Positions 15,222 through 21,790 of a stretch of 31,399 nucleotides of DNA are shown here, in pieces (the stretch's first letter is position 1; every line of letters starts with the position of its first letter). The DNA is taken from the NCBI GenBank assembly GCA_964541635.1, contig CAZIQM010000007.1:1-31399 (forward strand), written 5' to 3'. Origin of the DNA: DALYDP01 sp964541635 (GTDB taxonomy: Bacteria; Patescibacteriota; Gracilibacteria; Peribacterales; Peribacteraceae). The translations under genes were made by a program, and so were the position numbers. The notes beneath the pieces were generated by a model, which did no database searches, was not told where the DNA came from, and was given only the letters and a program-made list of their open reading frames with translations.

Positions 15222-16709
15222 TCAGGCCGCCTTGACCGGCAGCGCGACCGTGAAGGTCGTGCCCGTGCCTTCCGCGCTGACGAACGACAGCGCGCCGTGC
15301 AAACGGTCGACGATCGATTTGCTGATGTACAAGCCGAGTCCGTTGCCGTCGGTGTCGATCTGGCGGACGTTTTGGGCGCGGAAGAATTTCTCGAAGATGC
15401 GTTCCTGGTCAGCCTTCGGGATGCCCATGCCGCGGTCCCGGACCGAGATGTTCGCGGTGCCGCCCTCGACCCACAGCTTCACTTCGATGGTCGATCCCTT
15501 CGGCGAGTACTTCGCGGCGTTCGACAGCAAGTTCTGCATCACCACGCGGAGGAGGACGGGATCCGTGCGGACCACGACCGATTGCGGCGGAAGGTCCGCG
15601 CGCACGTCGATGGAAACCGTGTCCAGGACCTCCTTCCCGTCGCGGATGGCCTCCTGCACCAAGCTGACGAGGTTCGTGTCGGCCAGGGACGGGTTCACCG
15701 TTTCGTCTTCGATGCGCGCGGCGTGCAACAGCGCCCCGAGGAGCGTGATCATGCGGCGGACGGAGCGGTCGATTTCCTGCACGTAGCCCTTTTCCGTCTC
15801 TCCGAGGGAAGCGGAGGAATCGTCCAGGAGCTCCGCGTACCAACGGATGGCGGACAAGGGCGTGCGCAATTGGTGGCTCGCCAGCGTGATGAATTCGGAC
15901 TTCAGGTAATCGATGTGGCGCTCTTCGCTGACGTTCTGGAACATCACGAGCGCGCCGAACGACTTCTCGCCGTCGCGCAGGGGGACGACGGACAGCGACA
16001 CCGGGAGCAGGCTCTTGTCCGCGCGCTCGATCGACCAGTGCGTGGACGGCGCGGTGCGGAACGCGGCGCCGCTCTCGAGGCATTGCATGACCGGATGCGT
16101 CCCCTCGATCGCCGTGCCGCCGTGGGCGCGGATGAGCAGGACGTCCGCGATGCCTTTCCCGACGGCGTCTTCGCGGCCCAAAATCGTGGCGGCCGCCGGG
16201 TTGGCGAGGGCGACGAGCCCCGAACGGTCCACCGTCACGACGCCGAGGTGGATGCTGTCGAGGATCACCCGGTCCAATTGGTACTGCCTGCGGAGATCCG
16301 CCGTGCGCGAGGCGATTTCCTCTTCCTGGTGCTCATGGACCTCGGCCAAACGCCCGGCCATGGCGACGAACGCGCCGTCGAGGGTTTCGACTTCGTCGCC
16401 GGTATCCACCGTGGGGCGCGGCACGGCGCCCGGACGCAGCGCGGACACCTTCGCCGCGAGATCGCGGAGCGGATTGGTCACTTGGCGCGCGAGCAGGAAC
16501 GCGGTCGCGGCGGCGAAGCCTACGAGCAATACGCCGATGAACGCGAACGAATCGCGGAGCAGTCCGAGGCCCGGCCCGGTGGCGCGCGCGGCGGCTTCCG
16601 CGGGGATGCCGGTCGTGCGCACGACGTCCTGGAGGATCGATTCGGAAATCACGAAGGACACCGTCGAGAGCACGACGATGACGAAGGTCGTGAGGAGGCA
16701 GGCCTGCAT
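15222..16709 (-). CDS. Membrane sensor histidine kinase (HAMP-PAS-HisKA-HATPase)
   Basis: 495 residues from ATG 16709. Two membrane helices (about 4-22 and 55-75) bracket a short extracytoplasmic loop of about 30 residues. HAMP (about 75-125) follows, then a PAS domain (about 142-265) and HisKA with the phosphoacceptor in SHQLRTPLSAIRWYAELL (His279). The ATPase domain carries the N box NLLSNAAKYSPKG (Asn397), G1 DRGMGIPKADQERIFEKFF and G2 GNGLGLYISKSIV. All key residues are present, so it should be an active kinase. The short sensor loop suggests sensing in or near the membrane, or through PAS. No response regulator is adjacent; the nearest is the receiver at 25483-25863. The antiporter follows on the same strand and may be a target. 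Confidence 0.93.
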   Translation of the reverse strand: MQACLLTTFVIVVLSTVSFVISESILQDVVRTTGIPAEAAARATGPGLGLLRDSFAFIGVLLVGFAAATAFLLARQVTNPLRDLAAKVSALRPGAVPRPTVDTGDEVETLDGAFVAMAGRLAEVHEHQEEEIASRTADLRRQYQLDRVILDSIHLGVVTVDRSGLVALANPAAATILGREDAVGKGIADVLLIRAHGGTAIEGTHPVMQCLESGAAFRTAPSTHWSIERADKSLLPVSLSVVPLRDGEKSFGALVMFQNVSEERHIDYLKSEFITLASHQLRTPLSAIRWYAELLDDSSASLGETEKGYVQEIDRSVRRMITLLGALLHAARIEDETVNPSLADTNLVSLVQEAIRDGKEVLDTVSIDVRADLPPQSVVVRTDPVLLRVVMQNLLSNAAKYSPKGSTIEVKLWVEGGTANISVRDRGMGIPKADQERIFEKFFRAQNVRQIDTDGNGLGLYISKSIVDRLHGALSFVSAEGTGTTFTVALPVKAA

Positions 16710-16782
16710 GACGAGGCGCCCGACGATGGAGCGTCGGACCGCTGTCGTTCCGGAGGCGGATGTGGGTGTGGCTATTCCTCTG

Positions 16783-16788
16783 ATTATA
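16783..16788 (-). promoter_or_regulatory. Extended -10 promoter of the histidine kinase gene
   Basis: Minus strand TGC-TATAAT, a consensus -10 with the TGn extension and no clear -35. It leaves a leader of about 65 bases before ATG 16709. It directly follows a weak terminator-like CCC-GAAAA-GGG with TTTTGT from the preceding pilin gene. Confidence 0.7.
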
Positions 16789-16818
16789 GCACAAAACAGC
16801 CCTTTTCGGGAGTCCGCT

Positions 16819-17319
16819 TCAGCGCGTAATACTGATGTTTTGGCCCTCTTCCGCGCCGGGGGCCGAGACCGTGATGCGGCCGCTCCAATCGCGCACGATC
16901 CAGTAGTTCGTGCCCGTCGCGGTGTCCGCGAGCTGGGGATCCGCGGGGATGCGCACGATGTACGCGCCGGTGAGGACGTCGAGGCTGATGGCGTCGTCGC
17001 AATCGGCGGAATCCGTCGCGCAAATTTCCCGCGCGCTTCCGGAGGGAATGGTCGACGGCAAGCGTTCGACGTCCACCAGGTACTGGTACACGGCGCTCAG
17101 GATGGAATTCACGTCGGCCTGGCGCTTGGCGTTGCGGGAGGTGGCCAACTGCCTGTTCGGGCTGAGGGCCGCGATGGTGATGCTCACAAGCAGCGAGATT
17201 ATTCCGAGAACCAAGAGTAATTCGATCAGCGTGAAACCACGACGTGTCACCCCGAGCGCAGCCGAGGGGTCGATGAGGGTGAAGCCGTGTTTCGCGCCGC
17301 GCAGGAGCACGGCGACCAT
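16819..17319 (-). CDS. Type IV pilin-like protein (paralogue of the major pilin) with a repeat inserted in its leader
   Basis: The frame from ATG 17319 gives 166 residues, but a better start is GTG 17250, giving 143 residues beginning MTRRG, cleaved before FTLIELLLVLGII. The rest aligns closely with the major pilin next door: DVNSILSAVYQYLVD, ICATDSADCDDAI, LDVLTGAYIVRIPADPQ, TGTNYWIV and GRITVSAPGAEEG. Upstream of the GTG, in frame, lies an older leader (MVAVLLRGAKHGFTLI) followed by DPSAALGVT, which is translated from a dispersed repeat. So GFTLI occurs twice, 16 residues apart. Codons just after the repeat (TTA, TTG, GTT, ATA) are AT-richer than the rest of the gene. It is probably a minor or alternative pilin subunit, processed by PilD. 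Confidence 0.85.
   Translation of the reverse strand: MVAVLLRGAKHGFTLIDPSAALGVTRRGFTLIELLLVLGIISLLVSITIAALSPNRQLATSRNAKRQADVNSILSAVYQYLVDVERLPSTIPSGSAREICATDSADCDDAISLDVLTGAYIVRIPADPQLADTATGTNYWIVRDWSGRITVSAPGAEEGQNISITR
17244..17272 (-). repeat. Dispersed gene-end repeat, copy in pilin leader
   Basis: Minus-strand core CCCTCGGCTGCGCTCGGG followed by GTGAC, essentially identical to the copy at 26540-26568 beside recR. It is flanked by two diverged copies of the leader sequence (17270-17289 and 17222-17241, offset 48 bases). Its GTG serves as a plausible new start codon. Confidence 0.85.
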
Positions 17320-17342
17320 CGTAGCAAATGTGGCCGGGAACG

Positions 17343-17369
17343 AAAAACGGCCCCGGTTGAGGGGGCCGT
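17343..17369 (-). terminator. Intrinsic terminator of the major pilin gene
   Basis: Minus strand ACGGCCCC-CTCAACC-GGGGCCGT, an 8-bp perfect stem, followed by a T run (GTTTTTCG). It lies about 20 bases after the pilin stop. Confidence 0.9.
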
Positions 17370-17390
17370 TTCCGAGTTCGAGTTGGACGA

Positions 17391-17825
17391 TTATTTCTCG
17401 ACGCTGATCGAAGCACCCTGCTCCGCGCCGGGGGCGTCGACCGTGATGCGGCCGTTCGCGCCTTCGACGATGTAGTAGTTCGTGCCCGTGGCCGACTGGA
17501 CCTGCGGGTCGCGGGGGATGCGGACGAGGTAGGCGCCCGTGAGGACGTCGAGGTCGATCGCGGTGTCGCAGTCCGTGGCGCTCGTGGCGCAGATTTCGTG
17601 GCGGGTCGTCGTGATGCCGCTCGGGAGGTTGCCGTCGTTGTCGATGGCGTACTGGTACACGGCCGAGAGGATCGTGTTCACGTCAGACTTGCGCTGCGCG
17701 TTGCGCGCATCGCCAAGCTGCTTGGTCGGGTTGATGGCGACGATGACGATCGAGGCCAGGATCGCGATGATACCGATCACGAGGAGGAGTTCGATGAGCG
17801 TGAAGCCCTTGTGGGACGAACGCAT
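17391..17825 (-). CDS. pilA: Major type IV pilin (PilA/PilE-like)
   Basis: 144 residues from ATG 17825; an upstream frame to 17915 has no leader-like sequence and crosses the promoter. The class III leader MRSSHKG precedes FTLIELLLVIGIIAILASIVIVAINP, with Glu at +5 of the mature protein and a long hydrophobic helix for polymerisation. The globular domain is short, with two cysteines (ICATSATDCD) and the conserved tail TGTNYYIVEGANGRITVDAPGAEQG. It has its own extended -10 promoter and its own strong terminator within the pilus locus, which fits the high, separate expression expected of the major subunit. PilD would cut after the Gly and methylate the Phe. Confidence 0.92.
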   Translation of the reverse strand: MRSSHKGFTLIELLLVIGIIAILASIVIVAINPTKQLGDARNAQRKSDVNTILSAVYQYAIDNDGNLPSGITTTRHEICATSATDCDTAIDLDVLTGAYLVRIPRDPQVQSATGTNYYIVEGANGRITVDAPGAEQGASISVEK

Positions 17826-17879
17826 ACGGGGAGGAGGAGGGAATAGAAACGGAACGCGATGCGCTCCTGACGGTACGGG

Positions 17880-17885
17880 ATTATA
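17880..17885 (-). promoter_or_regulatory. Extended -10 promoter of the major pilin gene
   Basis: Minus strand TGG-TATAAT. Transcription from near 17873 gives a leader of about 48 bases ending in the pyrimidine tract CCCTCCTCCTCCCCGT directly before ATG, with no Shine-Dalgarno sequence. Confidence 0.75.
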
Positions 17886-17956
17886 CCAAGTTCGACCGCC
17901 AATAGGCCGATTCACCTTGACTGGGAGCCGGAACGTGAGCCCTTACGCAGCGGGCT

Positions 17957-18589
17957 TCACGAGCATTCGAGCGCTGTCGACGCCTCCTGGCACACGCCGG
18001 TGTCGCACACGTACCACGTCACGACGTTCGACGCGCACGAGACGGGCGGGCAATTGCACGAGCCGGTTTGGACATTGTCGGGCAACAAGCCGAACGTCGC
18101 GTCGAACCGTTGCGAGTAACTGCGCGGCGATTGCAGGCGGATGGTACGCGTGACGAGGAACGACAACGCCGCGCTCTGCGCGCTCGTGGAAGTCGACGTA
18201 TTGCGCACGCGGAATTCGTCGACGCCCACCTGTTCCGTGGTGACGGTTTCCTTGGTGCTGCGCTGGATGATGACGACGCTGCCGCTGAGCGTGCCGATGA
18301 TCGTCGGGTTCGTGCCCCCCGATCCCGTCTGCAGGACCAGGTAGGCGGCGGTTTGCCCCGCCGAGGGATACGCGATCGTCTCCGCGTTACGGATCTTGAG
18401 GCCGGCGTTCTGCAGCGCCTGCGTGCCGTTCTGCTCGACGACGGACACCGTCTGCTGGAGGAGGCGGTTCTCCGCCGCGGTGAACATCATGGGCAACGTC
18501 ACGCCCACGATCATCGACATGATGGCGAGGAAGATGAGGAGTTCGACGAGCGTGGCGCCCGGCCGATGGCGGTGGAGCGCGGCGATCAC
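17957..18589 (-). CDS. Type IV pseudopilin (minor pilin)
   Basis: 210 residues. The start is GTG 18589, overlapping the stop of the previous gene as GTGA, so translation is coupled. The leader VIAALHRHRPG is cut before ATLVELLIFLAIMSMIVGVTLPMMF, with Glu at +5. The globular part is Thr/Ser-rich with strands such as YLVLQTGSGG and VVIIQRSTKE, and a C-terminal region with six cysteines (CNCPPVSC, WYVCDTGVC, LEC). It looks like a PilW/GspJ-type minor pilin by its position after a PilX/GspK-like gene, but direct homology is not evident. It is the last gene of the pilB-led operon; an imperfect hairpin without a T run overlaps its stop (17936-17962). Confidence 0.85.
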   Translation of the reverse strand: MIAALHRHRPGATLVELLIFLAIMSMIVGVTLPMMFTAAENRLLQQTVSVVEQNGTQALQNAGLKIRNAETIAYPSAGQTAAYLVLQTGSGGTNPTIIGTLSGSVVIIQRSTKETVTTEQVGVDEFRVRNTSTSTSAQSAALSFLVTRTIRLQSPRSYSQRFDATFGLLPDNVQTGSCNCPPVSCASNVVTWYVCDTGVCQEASTALECS

Positions 18590-19002
18590 GGGCACGAGGT
18601 GAACGCGACGACTTCCGCGAACGAGGACGTGCGGATGGCCGGGAAGAGCTCTGCGATGTCGGCTTGGAACCGGCGCACCACGTTGCCGCTGCGCCCTTCG
18701 ACGCACACGCGCCGGTCGTTCACGCCGTCGCCGACGACGGGACGGACGACGCAGGACCCCTTGGGAAAGGTGATCGTTTCGTTTCCCGCGTACGTCGGCT
18801 CGAGCCGCAGCCTGCGGAACGTGCGCTCGAGGCACGCCTTCGCGTACTCCTCCGCTTGGCCCGAACGCTCGATGAGGAGACCGTTCTGTTCCGCCGCCCA
18901 GCCGAGCAGCATGAGCGACGTCGCGGTGGCCACGGCCATGACCCCGATCACGAGGACCGTGATGAGGAACGCGTAGCCGTCGCGGGAGCGGAAGATGGTC
19001 AT
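18586..19002 (-). CDS. PilX/GspK-like minor pilin
   Basis: 138 residues from ATG 19002, which overlaps the previous stop as ATGA. The N-terminus MTIFRSRDGYAFLITVLVIGVMAVATATSLMLLGW resembles PilX/GspK proteins: a Gly at the cleavage position and a hydrophobic helix, but no Glu at +5 (Ile there), as in GspK-type tip subunits that prime pilus assembly. The remainder has NGLLIERSGQAEEYAKACLE, a helix continuing the stalk, and a small globular domain with five cysteines. Both ends overlap neighbouring genes by four bases, showing a tight operon of minor pilins. Confidence 0.8.
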   Translation of the reverse strand: MTIFRSRDGYAFLITVLVIGVMAVATATSLMLLGWAAEQNGLLIERSGQAEEYAKACLERTFRRLRLEPTYAGNETITFPKGSCVVRPVVGDGVNDRRVCVEGRSGNVVRRFQADIAELFPAIRTSSFAEVVAFTSCP

Positions 19003-20468
19003 GGGCAGGTGCCGGTGGAGGTCGCGCCCTTGAAGATGAGGACCGCTTGTTCGGTCGAGAGGATCACGCGGTCGCGGACGGGATCGTAGCGCACGCTGCG
19101 CCCCTTGCCGGACGACGAGTTGTACGTCGCGAGTTCGGTGAGCGACGACGTGTCGCGCAGGAGCATGACCTGGAGCGCCTTGCGGCCGGAGTCGGCGGCG
19201 AGGAACCCGTAGCACCGCGAGCGATCCATCGACGCCCCGACGATGCTGCCGCTGCCCTCGTGGTACCACGGCCCGCTGGAGGACACGCTGGGCACTTTGG
19301 AGCGCAGGTCGAACACGACCGCCTCCTGCACCGAGCCCTTCAGCGTGCCGAGGATGGCCGACGTGCCGACGAGCGCTATCGTCTGGCCGTCGAGCGTGCG
19401 GTCGCTGAGGTTGTATCCGGGAACCGACGACAGCGCGAGCGAACCTGAATCGTAGACGCGGAACGCGCGGAGTTCGTAGCTGTCTTGCGTGGACGCCACG
19501 TACACGCCCGTGCCGCTCGTGGCGATGGCGAGGATGTCGCCGGCGTCGTCTTCGGAGTCGACGAGCGACATCGACGATCCCGTGCCGCTGATGTCGTAGG
19601 CGTAGAGCTCGTTCTCCGCGCCGACGCCGCTGGCCGTGGCCCCGACGAGGAGCAGCTGATCGGTGATCGCGAGGCTCCTTGCCCGACCCGAACCCTGCAG
19701 GTTCACCGACGTGACGAGCGTCGGCGCGTTCGGGTTCGCGATGTTGTAAACCTGCAGCTCCGCGTTCGAATCGGCCGTCACGACGTATAGGCGGTCGCCG
19801 CGCACGGCGACGTCGTAGGCGGCCGCGCCGAGCGTGAACGACGTGGCCAACTGCGTCGGCGACGCGGTGTTCGCGATGTTGAGGACGTAGAGGCCGACGG
19901 AGTTGCCGGCGGTGACGAAGAGGGTGCTGCCCGCGATCGCCGTGCGCCCGAAGAGGACGTTGCCGCCGGGGGCGAACGTGCCCTCGACCGTGGGCGTGCG
20001 CCAGTCGCCGAGGCTCGTCGTCGTGCGCCAGTTGGTGATGGTGGTCGACACGAGCACCGCCCCGCTGCGCGTGTACCCGTGTTTCCACACCGTGCGCGCG
20101 GCGGCGTTCATCCACGTCCCGCCGCTGGCGGTGAGCGTGAGCGTCGTGGTGTAGCTGCCGGTCGCGGTTTGGGGCGAGTTCGCGACGAGCGTCCACACAC
20201 CGGTCGGGCCGACCTTCACGCCGTAAGTCCCCGCGGCGAGCGAGGCGAACGACGAATCGCGGACGGCGCGCGCCGCCTCGAGTGCCCGGAGCGACGCCGC
20301 GGTGGCGCGCGAACGGTCTCCGGCCATGATCGTGTTCTCCTGGCCGTAGAGCAGCGTGCCGCCGATGGCCCCCGCGAACAGCACGAACACGGCGATGCCG
20401 ATCAGCGCCTCCACGAGGAGGAAGCCGGGGCGAGCCGATCCGCGAAGATGGGGCTTCACGGGAGGCAA
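18999..20468 (-). CDS. Large pseudopilin with C-terminal LVIVD-type beta-propeller
   Basis: 489 residues. The leader MPPVKPHLRGSARPG is cut before FLLVEALIGIAVFVLFAGAIGGTLL, with Glu at +5. A stalk and a small pilin-like domain (to about residue 165) follow. The rest is a repeat array of propeller blades: GSTLFVTAGNSVGLYVLNIANTASP, GDRLYVVTADSNAELQVYNIANPNAP, DQLLLVGATASG and TGVYVASTQDSYELRAFRV. The unit LyVlnIaNp..P is the LVIVD repeat signature. A propeller on a pseudopilin would sit at the pilus tip and may bind a surface or partner. Typical minor pilins are 150-250 residues, so this one is unusually large. It is the first of three genes coupled by four-base overlaps. Confidence 0.85.
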   Translation of the reverse strand: MPPVKPHLRGSARPGFLLVEALIGIAVFVLFAGAIGGTLLYGQENTIMAGDRSRATAASLRALEAARAVRDSSFASLAAGTYGVKVGPTGVWTLVANSPQTATGSYTTTLTLTASGGTWMNAAARTVWKHGYTRSGAVLVSTTITNWRTTTSLGDWRTPTVEGTFAPGGNVLFGRTAIAGSTLFVTAGNSVGLYVLNIANTASPTQLATSFTLGAAAYDVAVRGDRLYVVTADSNAELQVYNIANPNAPTLVTSVNLQGSGRARSLAITDQLLLVGATASGVGAENELYAYDISGTGSSMSLVDSEDDAGDILAIATSGTGVYVASTQDSYELRAFRVYDSGSLALSSVPGYNLSDRTLDGQTIALVGTSAILGTLKGSVQEAVVFDLRSKVPSVSSSGPWYHEGSGSIVGASMDRSRCYGFLAADSGRKALQVMLLRDTSSLTELATYNSSSGKGRSVRYDPVRDRVILSTEQAVLIFKGATSTGTCP

Positions 20469-20478
20469 TGGTAGCAGG

Positions 20479-21750
20479 TCAACAGCTCGGCGTGTTGAAC
20501 CGCACGAGGACGACGCCGTCCTGGTAGTCGACGCCGCTGCAGTTGCTGCAGTAGTAGTTGCTGCAGCTGTTACAGCTCTCGCGGTTGAAATCGACCATCA
20601 TGAGCACGTCGTGCGCGCCGATGTCGATCTTGCCCGTGTTGTCGACCAGGGTCGAAATGAGCGCGGAAATCGACTGCTGGCCGTTGCTGGCGGCGATGGT
20701 CGGCGGCGTGTCGCCGTCGCGGAGGAAGAGCACTTCGGGCTGCCCGTTGCTGTAACCGTAATTCTCGTACGACAGCCACCCGCGCGAACTGAACGACGCG
20801 TGGAACTGGACGTACAGGCGGTTCTTGTTATTCGCCGAGGAGAAACCGGACACGGTCTCTTCGGGGCCGCCCGTGCCGTTGATGGCGTTGCCGCTGAAGA
20901 GGTTGGTCCAGCTGCCGCTGTTCTTCTTCCGGTACGAGACGTACACGGGCACGTTCGGCCCGCCGTTGCCGTAGCCGAACTGCGCGCCGTAGGACTTGAA
21001 GGTCACGCTGAGCGTGTTCAGGATTTGGATGGTGCCGTCGCTGTCGATTTGCACGTAGTTGGTGCAGAACACCGAGGACGAGCTGCTGGAAACCGCGCTC
21101 GAGGAGCTGGAAGACGGCGCGGAGGAACTCGCAGGAGCGCTCGACGCCGAGGATGACGAGGAAGACGAGGAAGACGAAGAAGACGAACTGCTGGGCGTCA
21201 CGCACGCGCCGAACGCGTCGCCATGGCCCTGGTGGCCCGGCCAGGCGTTGTCGGGGATCGAGAGCGTCTGCTGGTTATTGCCCGGATGGTGGCAAATGGT
21301 GAAGCGGTCTTCCGTGACGACGGCGATGCTTTCGGTCTTCACCTCGATGAGCACGTTGCGCGTTTCGTCGTTGATCGTCGTGAGGGTGATGTTGCCGACG
21401 GCGCTGGGCGTGCCGACGATCTTGCTGTAGTTCACGTCGTAGAGGCCTTCGAACGTGATGGTCGAAGGCATCGGGTACGTTTCGTCGTACTGCGAGTCGC
21501 GCGTCTCGTAGGAGGCGCCTTTGTAGAGGATGCCGGCGGGCGCGTAAAAGCCCCAGGCGTCGTCTTTCTCGGCGGACTGGGAACGCAGGCGGGCGCGGGC
21601 CAGGCCCTGCGTGATTTGTTCGGTGGCGAGGTTGAGGTCGTTGCGGATCTGGTAATCGCGATACAGCGGGATGCCGACGCCGGCCATGGCGCCGACGAGG
21701 CTGACGACGAGGATCACTTCGAGCAGGGAGAACCCGCGGCGCAACGTCAT
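20479..21750 (-). CDS. Pseudopilin carrying a Ser-rich linker, an ICH-HGD motif domain and a Cys-rich C-terminal domain
   Basis: 423 residues from ATG 21750 (GTG 21756 also possible). The leader MTLRRG is cut before FSLLEVILVVSLVGAM, with Glu at +5 and a GspH-like stalk (LNLATEQITQGLARARLRSQSAEKDDAWG). Residues about 151-184 contain TICHHPGNNQ, then HQGHGDAFGAC; I recall similar ICHxPPGN...HGD.xG.C segments in surface proteins of uncultured bacteria, possibly metal binding. A nearly pure Ser linker (about 186-226) follows, then a globular domain ending in a Cys cluster (CNSCSNYYCSNC). The whole looks like a pilus-tip adhesin. It lies 41 bases after pilC. Confidence 0.85.
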   Translation of the reverse strand: MTLRRGFSLLEVILVVSLVGAMAGVGIPLYRDYQIRNDLNLATEQITQGLARARLRSQSAEKDDAWGFYAPAGILYKGASYETRDSQYDETYPMPSTITFEGLYDVNYSKIVGTPSAVGNITLTTINDETRNVLIEVKTESIAVVTEDRFTICHHPGNNQQTLSIPDNAWPGHQGHGDAFGACVTPSSSSSSSSSSSSSSSASSAPASSSAPSSSSSSAVSSSSSSVFCTNYVQIDSDGTIQILNTLSVTFKSYGAQFGYGNGGPNVPVYVSYRKKNSGSWTNLFSGNAINGTGGPEETVSGFSSANNKNRLYVQFHASFSSRGWLSYENYGYSNGQPEVLFLRDGDTPPTIAASNGQQSISALISTLVDNTGKIDIGAHDVLMMVDFNRESCNSCSNYYCSNCSGVDYQDGVVLVRFNTPSC

Positions 21751-21790
21751 GGGCACCAGCGTACCCCGGGCGTATTCCCGCTGCCAGGGC

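Noticed and set aside
17391..17915. Upstream start of the major pilin at 17915
   Set aside because: The added 30 residues cross the extended -10 promoter and contain no leader-like sequence; ATG 17825 gives a standard leader.
21060..21190. Short tandem repeat resembling a CRISPR or microsatellite
   Set aside because: The repeat is codon-level poly-Ser linker coding (mixed Ser codons) within a pseudopilin, with no constant repeat-spacer structure. No CRISPR array is present in the window.
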